Shown here: in pieces, positions 20,495 to 29,182 of the stretch
Layout: each line of letters starts with the position of its first letter
How positions within the stretch are numbered: the stretch's first letter is position 1
From: Alphaproteobacteria bacterium
GTDB lineage: Bacteria; Pseudomonadota; Alphaproteobacteria; UBA7985; JAUIBT01
Assembly: GCA_030428255.1 (NCBI GenBank)
Contig: JAUIBT010000010.1
Location: forward strand, 1-64,000
Direction: 5' to 3'
DNA: 64,000 nucleotides
Program-made: the position numbers and the translations under genes
Notes under the pieces: generated by a model
The model's database searches: none
Told to the model about the DNA's origin: nothing
The model's input: only the letters and a program-made list of their open reading frames with translations

Positions 20495-22204
20495 TTAGGC
20501 CGCGAAGGGCGAGGTCATTTCTTTAAGCTGACGGGTCAGCTTCATGTTTTCAGAGTAATCCACCGCACAGTCGATCACAGACACGGTGCCGTCAGCCATA
20601 GCAGCCTTCAGAACCGGGATCAGGTCTTCTGCTTTTTCAACACGGTAGCCCTTGGCACCGAAGCTTTCAGCGTACTTAACAAAGTCAGGGTTGCCGATGT
20701 CGATGTGGCTCTTGCGGCCGTAGTGGCGAAGCTGGTGCCACTCGATCAGGCCATACTTGCCGTCGTTGAAAATCAGGTTGGTGATGTTGAGGCCCAGACG
20801 CAAAGCGGTCTCGATCTCTTGGCTGTTCATCATGAAGCCCGCATCGCCGGACACGGCGACCACGTTGCGCTCAGGATGGACCAGCTTGGCAGCAATGGCG
20901 CCCGGTAGAGCGATGCCCATAGAGGCAAAACCGTTCGAGATGATGCAGGTGTTGGGGCGCTCGGCCTGATACATGCGCGCGATCCACATCTTGTGGGCAC
21001 CCACGTCGGACAACAGGATGTCTTCAGGGTCCAAAGCGGTGCGCAGATCGTGGATGATCTTTTGCGGCTTCATCGGGAAGCTGGTGTCCTCGGCGTGCTC
21101 GTTCAGCATCTTGCGGATCACGTCGCGCTTGGGCTTCACGGCCTGCTTGGAGCCTTCCTCACAGCGTGCAGTGATGCGCGCCAGCGAGTCGCGCAGATCG
21201 CCAATGACGCCGGCTTCAACGATGTAATGCGCGTCAACCTCAGCAGGGTTGCCGTCAACGTGGACGATGCGCTTGTCCAGGTTCGGGTTCCAAAGGCTGG
21301 GGTGGTATTCGACCATGTCGTAACCAACGCACAGCACCAAATCGGCGTCTTCGATGGCGTAGGCCACATAGTCCTTGGCTTTCAGACCAACGGTGCCCAG
21401 CGACAGGTAGTGCGATGATGGCAGCACGCCTTTGGCCATAAAGGTTGTGGCAACCGGGGCGTTGATGGCTTCGGCCAGGTCCACCAGTTCTTGTTCGGCG
21501 TGGTAACGAATGACGCCATTACCCGCGATGATCAGGGGCTTTTTCGCCTTGGCGATCATGCCAGCAACGTCGCGACAGCGGCCAATCGGAGCGGTGGGCG
21601 AGATGGGCGCTTGACGCTTGAGCGGAGGCTTAATCGCAGTTTGCATTTCTGCAATGTTCTCAGGGAAGTCGATGAAGCTGGCACCGGGCTTTTCGGCCTG
21701 GGCAAACTTGAAAGCTTTACGCACGACTTCGGGAACAATCTCGGGCTCGCGAATTTGGGTCGAATACTTTGAGATGGGAGCAAACAGGTTCACCAGGTCC
21801 AAGATCTGATGGCTCTCTTTGTGCAGGCGCGTTGTGGCGCCCTGGCCCGCAATTGCAACAATCGGAGCGCGGTCCATGTTCGCATCTGCAACACCAGTGA
21901 CCAGGTTGGTCGCGCCTGGGCCCAAGGTGGACATACAGACACCTGCACGGCCGGTCAGACGGCCATAAACGTCAGCCATGAAGGCTGCGCCTTGCTCGTG
22001 GCGGGTGGTGATGAACTCAATGTCGCTTTCCAGCAAAGCGTCCATCACGCCGATGTTTTCTTCGCCAGGAATGCCAAAGATGTACTCTACACCTTCGTTT
22101 TCCAGGCACTTAACCAGCAGCTCGGCTGACTTCATTGTGGTTTTTTGGTCGTCAGATTGGGTGTTTGCAGGCGCGGTTGCGGCCGGTGCGGATGCATGAT
22201 CCAT
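20495..22204 (-). CDS. Acetolactate synthase-like thiamine diphosphate enzyme
   Basis: The 569-residue product contains the TPP-enzyme blocks: YIFGIPGEENIGVMDALLE, TTRHEQGAAFMADVYGRLTG with the activating Glu, CMSTLGPGATNLVTG, and the TPP/Mg motif VAVSGDAGFMMNSQEIETAL followed by ITNLIFNDGKYG. The pattern is closest to catabolic acetolactate synthase (AlsS type), which joins two pyruvates. No regulatory small subunit lies nearby. About 23 residues rich in Ala, Thr and Pro precede the conserved start MKSAELLVKCLENEGV, so translation may begin at that internal Met. It is transcribed away from the phasin promoter region and followed by the Fe-dehydrogenase. Other decarboxylase or ligase activities of the family cannot be excluded. 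Confidence 0.85.
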   Translation of the reverse strand: MDHASAPAATAPANTQSDDQKTTMKSAELLVKCLENEGVEYIFGIPGEENIGVMDALLESDIEFITTRHEQGAAFMADVYGRLTGRAGVCMSTLGPGATNLVTGVADANMDRAPIVAIAGQGATTRLHKESHQILDLVNLFAPISKYSTQIREPEIVPEVVRKAFKFAQAEKPGASFIDFPENIAEMQTAIKPPLKRQAPISPTAPIGRCRDVAGMIAKAKKPLIIAGNGVIRYHAEQELVDLAEAINAPVATTFMAKGVLPSSHYLSLGTVGLKAKDYVAYAIEDADLVLCVGYDMVEYHPSLWNPNLDKRIVHVDGNPAEVDAHYIVEAGVIGDLRDSLARITARCEEGSKQAVKPKRDVIRKMLNEHAEDTSFPMKPQKIIHDLRTALDPEDILLSDVGAHKMWIARMYQAERPNTCIISNGFASMGIALPGAIAAKLVHPERNVVAVSGDAGFMMNSQEIETALRLGLNITNLIFNDGKYGLIEWHQLRHYGRKSHIDIGNPDFVKYAESFGAKGYRVEKAEDLIPVLKAAMADGTVSVIDCAVDYSENMKLTRQLKEMTSPFAA

Positions 22205-22250
22205 GCGTGTCTACCTTGTTAGGTCTAGTGTAATGCGGGCTTAAAGCGGC

Positions 22251-22264
22251 GATAGTTGACTATC
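22251..22264. promoter_or_regulatory. Palindrome GATAGT-TG-ACTATC, candidate operator
   Basis: Perfect 6-bp arms around two bases, 47 bases upstream of the acetolactate synthase-like start. The position fits an operator for that gene; the binding protein is unknown. Confidence 0.4.
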
Positions 22265-22304
22265 TGCGACGCAATCTAACCGATTCTGCCCGCACACCCA
22301 ATCA

Positions 22305-22316
22305 ATACCTAGGTAT
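22305..22316. promoter_or_regulatory. Palindrome ATACCTAGGTAT, candidate operator
   Basis: A perfect 12-base palindrome in the middle of the divergent region, with ACCC (22297-22300) and GGGT (22317-22320) nearby as partly symmetric flanks. Confidence 0.4.
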
Positions 22317-22427
22317 GGGTGGTCTCGCAAAAACGCATAGCTGCATTTGCCCAACCTCAGCTATAAGCAGGCCAAGCGCTGACCAGCCCGACCCGGGCAA
22401 CAGCGCGGCCCTCTCCTCAGCAATTTT

Positions 22428-22440
22428 TTGCACTGCACAA
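22428..22440. promoter_or_regulatory. Candidate PhaR operator 1 upstream of phasin
   Basis: TTGCACTGCACAA, repeated exactly at 22462-22474. The 34-base spacing is near three helical turns, which places both sites on one face of the DNA. TGC/GCA-rich repeats of this kind are described as PhaR targets in other PHA-forming bacteria. Confidence 0.65.
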
Positions 22441-22455
22441 TTCACAGCCCGAAAA

Positions 22456-22484
22456 TTTTTGTTGCACTGCACAAAAAATATGCT
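22456..22484 (+). promoter_or_regulatory. Candidate phasin promoter
   Basis: TTTTTG and TATGCT are separated by 17 bases, about 45 bases before the phasin ATG at 22531. The -35 is poor, as is common for strongly regulated promoters; the -10 is reasonable. Confidence 0.45.
22462..22474. promoter_or_regulatory. Candidate PhaR operator 2, inside the phasin promoter
   Basis: The second exact copy of TTGCACTGCACAA lies between a weak -35 (TTTTTG, 22456-22461) and a -10 (TATGCT, 22479-22484). A bound repressor would exclude RNA polymerase, consistent with PhaR repression that is relieved when granules titrate PhaR away. Confidence 0.65.
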
Positions 22485-22530
22485 AGCTAGATAGACATTC
22501 GCTAACCCTCCCCAACAAGGATCTCAAACA

Positions 22531-22932
22531 ATGGCGACCCAAACAAAGACAACCACTTCTGCTGCTGCAACTGCTACTGCTACTGAAGCTATGAAAAAAG
22601 GCCAAGAGTTCATGACTGACCAAATCGGTGCTTCTGAGAAGTTCGTAGACGCTGCTATCGAGTACAACGCTGCTGCATTCCGTGGTGCTGAAGCTGTTTC
22701 TAAGAAAGCTTACGAAAACTACGTTGCAAACGTTGCTGCTGCTTTCGAAGGCGCAAAGGCTCTGAACAAAGCTGCTGACCTGTCTGAGTTCTACTCAGTT
22801 TCTGTTGCGAACTACAACAAAGCTGCTGAGACTGTAACTGAGCAGTACAAAGCCATGACCAAGCTGGTCAACAAGGCTGCTAAAGAAACTGGTGATGCAG
22901 CTCGCACTGCTTACACCAAAGCTTTTGCTTAA
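22531..22932 (+). CDS. Phasin (PHA granule-associated protein)
   Basis: This 133-residue protein is rich in Ala and Lys, lacks Cys and Trp, and is predicted almost wholly helical. The stretches AAIEYNAAAFRGAEAVSKKA and SVANYNKAAETVTEQYKAM fit the phasin family. Phasins coat PHA granules and control their size and number. Codon use is strongly biased (gct for Ala, aaa for Lys), unlike most neighbours, which points to very high expression. The gene has its own operators and promoter upstream and a strong terminator at 22980, so it is monocistronic. phaR follows on the same strand. Confidence 0.9.
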   Translation: MATQTKTTTSAAATATATEAMKKGQEFMTDQIGASEKFVDAAIEYNAAAFRGAEAVSKKAYENYVANVAAAFEGAKALNKAADLSEFYSVSVANYNKAAETVTEQYKAMTKLVNKAAKETGDAARTAYTKAFA

Positions 22933-22979
22933 GCCTTAAGCACAAGATATGGCGAGCGGCCTTGCGCTGCCCGCCCCAG

Positions 22980-23007
22980 AAGGGCTCCCATTTGGGGGCC
23001 CTTTTTT
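22980..23007 (+). terminator. Rho-independent terminator after phasin gene
   Basis: AAGGGCTCCC (22980-22989) pairs with GGGGGCCCTT around a short loop, followed by a run of Ts to 23007. It lies about 50 bases after the phasin stop and separates it from phaR. Confidence 0.9.
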
Positions 23008-23128
23008 GTTGCGCGCGCGAAGATATCCAGCCGCAGGCCGGATTATCGCTTGCCTTCAAAGGCTTGGCTCGGTTTAACACAAGGGTCAGCCCCCTTGGGT
23101 GCCCACACTTCGAGCTAAAGGCGCGGAT

Positions 23129-23890
23129 ATGAGCAACAACGAGCCTATCGTTATCAAGAAGTACGCCAATCGACGCCTCTACAACACGGCGACCAGCGCC
23201 TATATCGTCGTCGCTGACATCATCGCCATGGTCGAAGATCACGTGGACTTCGTGGTGATTGACGCCAAGACCGGCGAAGATTTGACCCGCGCCATTCTCA
23301 ACCAGGTGATTTTCGAGCAGGAGAGCGCCACCAGCGGTTTTATGTTTCCGCTGGAGTTTCAGCGCCAATTGATCCGCATGTATTCCGACAATTGCAAGGC
23401 CTTGCTGCCCGCCTATCTGGCACAGTCGCTCAGCTATTTCACCGACCAGCGCGACGCCATCGGCCAGACCATGCAGGAGACCATGGCCCAGAACACCAAC
23501 GCCATGATGGAGTTTTCTAAAGCCATGGCGCGCCAGAACCTCTCTTACTACCAGCATTCCATGGATATGTTCCGCGCCTTTACGCGCATGAACGGTGCGC
23601 AAGACGCCGATCAAGCTGATGCGCACTCAGCCGAAGCAGGCCAAGCCAGCTCCAGTCAAGACACGGCAGCGCCGCCGGCAGGCGCACCGGGCGAGTCGCC
23701 TGCCCGCCAAGCTTCCGGTAAGCAAGGTGCCAAGCCAGGATCCAAGCCAGGATCCAAAGCTGGCCGCAAGTCTGCCAAAGCTGCCGATAAAGCCAGCCCC
23801 GACGAGTCGCAAGACCATAGCCAGGATCTGGACGCCATTAAGGCCCAGCTTTTGGCGCTGCAACAGAAAATCAACGACCTAACCTCCTAG
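23129..23890 (+). CDS. phaR: Polyhydroxyalkanoate synthesis repressor PhaR
   Basis: The 253-residue product begins with the PhaR DNA-binding domain (IVIKKYANRRLYNTATSAYI, then VEDHVDFVVIDAKTGEDLTR) and continues with a PHB-accumulation domain (EFQRQLIRMYSDN, SLSYFTDQRDAI). PhaR binds both DNA and nascent PHA, derepressing phasin when polymer forms. The start at 23129 (MSNNEP) follows the gcgcggat region and is preferred to 23099, because the conserved domain starts within six residues. The tail from about residue 165 is low-complexity, rich in Ala, Ser, Lys, with a KPGSKPGSK duplication (12 bp), and ends with a short coiled-coil-like helix. Confidence 0.95.
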   Translation: MSNNEPIVIKKYANRRLYNTATSAYIVVADIIAMVEDHVDFVVIDAKTGEDLTRAILNQVIFEQESATSGFMFPLEFQRQLIRMYSDNCKALLPAYLAQSLSYFTDQRDAIGQTMQETMAQNTNAMMEFSKAMARQNLSYYQHSMDMFRAFTRMNGAQDADQADAHSAEAGQASSSQDTAAPPAGAPGESPARQASGKQGAKPGSKPGSKAGRKSAKAADKASPDESQDHSQDLDAIKAQLLALQQKINDLTS

Positions 23891-23933
23891 GCTGCCCCCA
23901 AAACCAGCCTCAAACAATCACGAGCCCGCCTTC

Positions 23934-24833
23934 ATGCACGCCTTTCGCAAGACCGCCCCGGAAAACGCCTACTCCCGTCACTACGTGTTGGGGCTCGGCT
24001 TTCACGGATTCCACCGCATTTCCTATTTGGAGTGGGGCGCCAGCCGATCAGCCAACACCAAGCGGACGCTGTTTTGCGTCCACGGCCTAACGCGTAATGC
24101 GCGCGATTTCGACTTTTTTGCCAAGGCCATGTGCGACCGCTATCGCATCGTGTGCCCCGACGTAGTGGGCCGCGGCGACAGCGACCACCTGATTTCCGAA
24201 GAAGGCTATAACTACCTGCAATACAACGCCGACATGAACGCGGTTTTGGCGCGCTTGAATGTCAGCGAGGTCGATTGGATCGGCACCTCGATGGGCGGCA
24301 TTATTGGCATGGTGCTGGCCTCGGTGCCGCAATCGCCGATTCGCCGCCTGGTGGTCAACGACATTGGCCCCGAAGTGTCGCGCGAGGCTTTGCTGTCGAT
24401 CGCGCAGTACATCGGCAAGTCCGACACCTTCGAGACTCTGAACGATGTCGAGACACATTTGCGCAAAATCTACAGCGAATTTGCGCCCATGAGCGATGAC
24501 GACTGGCATCAAATGGCCAAATACTCCTCTCGCCGCACCCGCACCGGTCGCTGGCGGTTAAAAGTGGACAGCCGCGTCGGCGACGCCTATCGCGACTCCA
24601 TCACCTATTTCGACGTGGACATGTGGGAGACCTGGGAGAAGATCACTTGCCCGGTCCTGGTTCTGCGCGGCAAGAACTCCAGCTTCTTGACCGAGGAAGT
24701 GGCCGAGAAGATGCTGTCTTGTGGCCCATCAACGACGCTGGTTGAGTTCGAAGACACCGGCCACACGCCGACGCTGCGCAACGACGAGCAGGTGCAAACC
24801 ATCGCCGACTGGCTGGACAGCACGCCGATTTAA
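23934..24833 (+). CDS. Alpha/beta hydrolase
   Basis: This 299-residue protein has an alpha/beta-hydrolase core: TLFCVHGLTRNARDFDFFA (oxyanion region), the nucleophile elbow GTSMGGIIG (Ser), an acid residue around CPVLVLRGKNSSFL, and His in FEDTGHTPTL. There is no signal peptide, so it is cytoplasmic. It lies 43 bases after phaR on the same strand. In this setting an esterase for 3-hydroxybutyrate oligomers or a thioesterase is plausible, but the sequence alone does not give the substrate. Confidence 0.88.
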   Translation: MHAFRKTAPENAYSRHYVLGLGFHGFHRISYLEWGASRSANTKRTLFCVHGLTRNARDFDFFAKAMCDRYRIVCPDVVGRGDSDHLISEEGYNYLQYNADMNAVLARLNVSEVDWIGTSMGGIIGMVLASVPQSPIRRLVVNDIGPEVSREALLSIAQYIGKSDTFETLNDVETHLRKIYSEFAPMSDDDWHQMAKYSSRRTRTGRWRLKVDSRVGDAYRDSITYFDVDMWETWEKITCPVLVLRGKNSSFLTEEVAEKMLSCGPSTTLVEFEDTGHTPTLRNDEQVQTIADWLDSTPI

Positions 24834-24888
24834 GGCTCGACTCCGAGCGCACCTAGCGTCAGGCCCCCAACTGTCAGGCCCCCTGCTG

Positions 24889-25956
24889 TCAGGAATCGAA
24901 TCGCGTCACCACGGTCACGCCAGCCTCCGCCTGGGCTTCAGGGCTGTCCATGGCGCGAAGAGCGGCTTCGACCTCAGACAGGGCAATGGTCTTGGCCACC
25001 AGTTTGCTGGGGTCCAAGCGACCGGCCTCCAGCATAGCGAACAAAGCGCCAAATCGGCTCGCGCCCATGCCGCGAGTACCGTGCAGACTCAACTGGCGAG
25101 CATAGATCAGATCTAGCAAGGGAATCGGCGGGGCCACGTGCGGGCCCACCGGCATGCCGATTTGCACCTGACGCCCCAATTTGCGCAGACCGTAGAGCGA
25201 AGCATGGAAGGTCGCAGTAACGCCCAGCGCATCCAGCGCCACGTCGCTGCCGCCGTCGGTGGCAGCACGAATCGCCTCGCCCAACGCAACCGCATCGGGA
25301 TAGTCGCGCGCGTCCAAACAGGCATTGGCCCCCAGAGCGCGCGCCAGTGCCAGCGCCTGAGGACGCACATCCACCGCCAGCACCCGCGCGCCCAGCGCCG
25401 CCGCGATCATAATCGCCGACAGGCCCACGCCACCGCACCCGTGGATCGACACCCACTCGCCCGCCGCGACCCGTCCGCGATCCACCAGAGCGCGAAAAGC
25501 AGTGGTGACCCGGCAGCCCATGCCCGCCGCGGTGGCAAAATCCAAGCTGTCCGGCAGGCGCACCAAATTAAAGTCAGCAAATGGAATGGCCATGCGCTCG
25601 GCAAACGCGCCCCAGCCGGTAAAACCCATCACCGCTTGATGATTACAGATCGTCGGCTCGTTGCGGCGGCAGTCCTGGCAGGTGCCACAGCCCAGCACAA
25701 AGGGCGCCGTCACACGGTCACCGACCGAAACGGCGCGCACGCCCGTGCCGACCTCAAGCACGCGCCCGGCGAATTCGTGCCCCATGACGTGTGGCAGGGT
25801 CGCGTCTGGATCGCTGCCCACCCATGCATGATGATCAGAGCGGCAAACGCCGCAGGCCTCGACCGCCACCACCACGCCGCCATCGGGGCAAACCGGGTCA
25901 GGGACCAGGCGCACCTCAAGGGGGCCGCGAAAACTCTCCATCACCAAAGCGCGCAT
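24889..25956 (-). CDS. Zinc-dependent alcohol dehydrogenase
   Basis: This 355-residue medium-chain dehydrogenase has a catalytic zinc site (CGVCRSDHHAW, GHEFAGRVLEVG), a structural zinc loop of four cysteines (CGTCQDCRRNEPTIC) and the NAD motif GCGGVGLSAIMIAAALGA. The ATG at 25956 is preceded by AGGAGAG; the frame extends to 26013 but without family similarity. It oxidises alcohols or reduces aldehydes with NAD(P). The gene is transcribed toward the alpha/beta hydrolase and shows no clear operon partner. Confidence 0.92.
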   Translation of the reverse strand: MRALVMESFRGPLEVRLVPDPVCPDGGVVVAVEACGVCRSDHHAWVGSDPDATLPHVMGHEFAGRVLEVGTGVRAVSVGDRVTAPFVLGCGTCQDCRRNEPTICNHQAVMGFTGWGAFAERMAIPFADFNLVRLPDSLDFATAAGMGCRVTTAFRALVDRGRVAAGEWVSIHGCGGVGLSAIMIAAALGARVLAVDVRPQALALARALGANACLDARDYPDAVALGEAIRAATDGGSDVALDALGVTATFHASLYGLRKLGRQVQIGMPVGPHVAPPIPLLDLIYARQLSLHGTRGMGASRFGALFAMLEAGRLDPSKLVAKTIALSEVEAALRAMDSPEAQAEAGVTVVTRFDS

Positions 25957-26038
25957 GGCCACTCTCCTCTGTCTGCTCTTCGAACAGCTTAGGAGAGAGG
26001 CATGGCAGGTCAAGCGGCAGCAACCAGCGGCCCTGCCG

Positions 26039-27142
26039 CTAGAGCGCTTGAATCAACACGCCATCGGGCTCAAAAGCCTTGAAGACAAAGGCGAAGGTCA
26101 CTTCATAGGGCACATCCTCCAGGCCGCTCGCCACCTTGCGCTGCACCAACACGTTGCCGACATCTCGGCCGCTGCCAATTTCGCGGGTGTCCAACGCGGA
26201 GGTCTGGCCGGGCTCCCAGGTCAGAACCAAGTCGGGCGTCTCGATGCGTCCCTGGCGCTGGAGCAACGGCAGGCTCCAAGCCGTGCCCTCGACCCGCACC
26301 ACACGCGTCATAGCCGCTATGTCCTTGGGCAACTCGCCGCGAAACAAGAAGGGGCGCGAGGCACTGTCATAGCCAACATAAGGGTTCGCACCATAGGGCC
26401 GCGCATTGGGATTGCTGGGCACCAACACCTGGCCGTCGGGATGACGGGCCGCAAAACGCTCGAAGCTCTCAAGGCGCGAGGGCAAGATGCGCAGGCGCTC
26501 GCCAACGCGGGTGCCAACAATGGCTTCGCCCGAGAACTGCTGCCACCAGGTTTCGGTCAGGCGGTCATACATCACCATGTCCGAGTTGCGCAGCTTACCA
26601 CTGACGCCAAAGGTGGTGGCCTCGCCCCCCACGCGCCGCTCAAAGACGATCGCTGTGTTGCAGAGCGGGCAGAAGGTTACGGCAACCGGCAGGCCGCCGA
26701 TGGTATCGTTGGCGATCTCGTGCCAGGTGAGCACACGCAGCGGATAAGCCCGCGCGACGCCGTTGTGGCTCAGCGAGACCACCGGCTCTGTGGGGGCCAA
26801 GACGTCACTTTGCTCGGCGACCGTCGAGAACTTGGGGCTGTCGATTGCTGGAATGCCGTCGCGCGGCGGCCCGCCTGATAGGATTTCGGAAAAATCGACC
26901 AATGTTTCTTGAAAACCATTGAGCGGGAATTGCCGGTGCCAGGAGGTCGGCGCAATGTTTTGTGCCTGGGTCGGAGTGCTGGCCATCCAAGCTGCCACCG
27001 CCAGCGCCGCCGCGCCCAGCACCACAAAGCCGGAGCGAGAAACACGGGTTACGAGGGTCCGAAACGCAGCCGTCAGCACAGGCAGCGATGGGATCAGCGG
27101 GAGGACGCGAGGCTCCCAATCAACGCGCGAACAGTTGCACAT
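26039..27142 (-). CDS. DUF3179-family exported protein
   Basis: The family core is clear: GVARAYPLRVLTWHEIANDT, VTFCPLCNTAIVFERRVGG, TFGVSGKLRNSDMVMYDRLT and ETWWQQFSGEAIVGTRVGE. DUF3179 proteins are of unknown biochemical role, exported, with a conserved CPLC motif. The N-terminus has a signal-like segment (FVVLGAAALAVAAWMAS, then TPTQAQ). The start is uncertain: ATG 27142 gives 367 residues, but no good ribosome site is visible, and a start closer to the signal segment is possible. It is divergent from a small exported protein at 27331. Confidence 0.85.
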   Translation of the reverse strand: MCNCSRVDWEPRVLPLIPSLPVLTAAFRTLVTRVSRSGFVVLGAAALAVAAWMASTPTQAQNIAPTSWHRQFPLNGFQETLVDFSEILSGGPPRDGIPAIDSPKFSTVAEQSDVLAPTEPVVSLSHNGVARAYPLRVLTWHEIANDTIGGLPVAVTFCPLCNTAIVFERRVGGEATTFGVSGKLRNSDMVMYDRLTETWWQQFSGEAIVGTRVGERLRILPSRLESFERFAARHPDGQVLVPSNPNARPYGANPYVGYDSASRPFLFRGELPKDIAAMTRVVRVEGTAWSLPLLQRQGRIETPDLVLTWEPGQTSALDTREIGSGRDVGNVLVQRKVASGLEDVPYEVTFAFVFKAFEPDGVLIQAL

Positions 27143-27330
27143 GCAAGGAGCGTCGCACCTGCACCGATTTCTTGGCAAATCACAAGCGCGCCGCTGGTGC
27201 GTGAGGAGGCAAAGGCCAGGCTTGGACAAAGCTGGCACGAAACTTGCTGTGATATGGATAACACCAGCACCCTGACCCCAGGCCATACCTTTTGGCGGCT
27301 TGGCGTTGGCAAATTGCGAAAAGGACTGCA

Positions 27331-27825
27331 ATGCGCCTCTCCGGCATGGCATTTTGGCGATTCACTGCGCGGCAGATCGGCCTGGCAGCCCGCCGTCTTG
27401 TGCTGGCTTTGGGACTTATTGCGCTCATGCCGCTTGCTTGGACGACCTCCCACCTCGCCCAGGGCGAAGCCAGCCGCCCTGAGCCTGGCCAGGCCGCAAG
27501 CCAACCGCCCCTGCCTTTTTCCTCTGAGGCCGATCTGTTGGCCGCTCTCGGTTCAGATTTCGAGCCCATTCGTGAGCTGTTTCTCAACATAGCGTTGGCG
27601 CAAATCTGTGGTCTCAAAACGAAGCAGGTCGAGGGCGAGTATCTGGCCCGTCGCGCTCAACTCGTACAGCGCGAAGACCTGGACTTCGATACCCTCAAGG
27701 CGCTGCGCTATCTCAGCTACATCAGCCTTGAACGAACCCTACGCGCGGTCGAGCCCGCCCAGCTTCGCCCCTGGTGCGATGCACAAAGCGCCACCCTCAA
27801 CACCTTTTTTCAGCCGCAGCTCTAA
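27331..27825 (+). CDS. Small exported protein of unknown function
   Basis: This 164-residue protein starts at ATG 27331 with AAAGGA just upstream. A basic N-terminus followed by a hydrophobic segment (LVLALGLIALMPLAWTT) suggests a signal peptide or membrane anchor. The rest is a predicted helical domain with two cysteines (AQICGLKTK and RPWCDAQS) that could form a disulfide in the periplasm. No family is recognised. Confidence 0.6.
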   Translation: MRLSGMAFWRFTARQIGLAARRLVLALGLIALMPLAWTTSHLAQGEASRPEPGQAASQPPLPFSSEADLLAALGSDFEPIRELFLNIALAQICGLKTKQVEGEYLARRAQLVQREDLDFDTLKALRYLSYISLERTLRAVEPAQLRPWCDAQSATLNTFFQPQL

Positions 27826-28002
27826 AGCTGCAACGGCCAAACAAAAGCCCAAATGCAATCAAGCACTTGGCTGCGGGATCACTAGAACGCAATCGGAAGT
27901 TGGACGCAGTGTGTTGGCGCACAACAGCCTTAAGATGAAAGCCCTTGTCGTGCGGTGCAGCCCGCTTAGTCTGCCCGCTGGCCTTACTCGGGGATTGCCC
28001 TT

Positions 28003-29109
28003 ATGAACCGCCTGAACCGCTATCTTATCGCTGGCATTTTGATGGTCGCGCCTTTGGCGATCACCATTTACATTGGCTATCAAATCGTCATTCGGCTGGA
28101 TGCTCAGATGCACCGCCTGCTGCCTGATCCCTACTCAAGCGTTCCGGGCATGGGCATTGTCGTGTTGGTAGTCGCGCTGATCTTCATCGGCTTTATTACC
28201 ACAGGCGTCATTGGGCGGCTGATCAATCGCAGTATCGACTTGATGCTGGCGCTGGTGCCGGTGCCTATGGTGCGCAGCGTTTACGGCACCTTGCGCCAGA
28301 TGTTAGAGCAGATTTTCTCCTCCAACTCCTCAGCCTTTCGTGAGGTGGTGATGGTCGAATATCCCCGTAGGGGCGTCTACGCCTTGGGGTTTTTATCGGG
28401 CGAAGCCTACGAGGCTTGCCAGGTCGTCCATGGGATGCGCCTGTTCAACGTCTTTGTGCCCACCACGCCCAACCCCACCTCGGGCTTTTTGCTGCTGGTG
28501 CCAGAGACCGAGATATTCCGCACCAAACTGAGCGTTGAAGAAGGCATCAAGTTGGTGGTGTCTTCGGGCATCGTTCACCCCGACATCGACGCCCCGAGCG
28601 AATCGCGCGCCAACGAGCAGGAAGGATTGGCCGGACACGAGCGCCCCTTCGCCTCCTCCTCTGCCGCGCCTTCTCTGACCCAAGGCACCCTGGCCCAAAC
28701 CACCCTGGCCCAAACCACCCGGGCCCAAACCACCCGGGCCCAGGACGTCAGCGCACGGATCAGCAAGCGCGTCGATGGCCGATTGACCGTCATGACCAAG
28801 CCAACCGAACACAAGGCTAAGCCCCGGGCAGAGGAGGCGAGCGTCGCCGCCAATCCAACACCCAAGCGCCCCGCAGCCAAGCCTTCAGCCAAGTCCGCAG
28901 CCAAGTCCGCAGCCAAGCCCGCTGCGAAACCTGTTGGAGAGCCCACAACCGCGTTTCAATCACCGCCTAGTCCCGGCCTCATGGCCCAAAAGACCCCAAG
29001 TCGACTGGCAGAGGCGAAGACACGGACCGACAAAGCGAAAGTCGGCGCCCGTCCAAAGCTTGCATCGCGTCGAGCAAAGGGCTCAAATGGAGCGCTTCGC
29101 TCCTCTTAG
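28003..29109 (+). CDS. DUF502 membrane protein with long basic C-terminal tail
   Basis: The first 200 residues match DUF502: two membrane segments (LIAGILMVAPLAITIYIGYQ and IVVLVVALIFIGFITTGVIG), VRSVYGTLRQMLEQIF, YPRRGVYALGFLSG and FNVFVPTTPNPTSGFLLLVP. Family members are usually about 200-220 residues. This one is 368 because of a tail of about 160 residues made of low-complexity repeats: TLAQTTLAQTTRAQTTRAQ from 15-bp repeats (28681-28740), then an Ala/Lys/Pro region with AAKSAAKSAAKPAAKP, similar in composition to histone H1-like proteins. The tail probably lies in the cytoplasm. Function of the family is unknown. Confidence 0.88.
   Translation: MNRLNRYLIAGILMVAPLAITIYIGYQIVIRLDAQMHRLLPDPYSSVPGMGIVVLVVALIFIGFITTGVIGRLINRSIDLMLALVPVPMVRSVYGTLRQMLEQIFSSNSSAFREVVMVEYPRRGVYALGFLSGEAYEACQVVHGMRLFNVFVPTTPNPTSGFLLLVPETEIFRTKLSVEEGIKLVVSSGIVHPDIDAPSESRANEQEGLAGHERPFASSSAAPSLTQGTLAQTTLAQTTRAQTTRAQDVSARISKRVDGRLTVMTKPTEHKAKPRAEEASVAANPTPKRPAAKPSAKSAAKSAAKPAAKPVGEPTTAFQSPPSPGLMAQKTPSRLAEAKTRTDKAKVGARPKLASRRAKGSNGALRSS
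28681..28740. repeat. 15-bp tandem repeat, four units, in DUF502 gene
   Basis: Units at 28681, 28696, 28711 and 28726 are variants of caaaccaccctggcc; the last two are identical. They encode repeats of the type TLAQT/TRAQT. Confidence 0.93.
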
Positions 29110-29182
29110 GCACGCCGGGCGCTTAACTCGCGCTGCCTGATTTTTTTCGCCCCGCTGGGGCCTTCAACCAAAGGACTGCCCT

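Larger units (their letters stand above)
22205..22530. promoter_or_regulatory. Divergent regulatory region, acetolactate synthase-like / phasin
   Basis: This 326-base region carries promoters for both flanking genes. It contains two perfect palindromes, GATAGTTGACTATC (22251-22264) and ATACCTAGGTAT (22305-22316). Nearer the phasin it has two copies of TTGCACTGCACAA and an AT-rich stretch. Confidence 0.7.
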
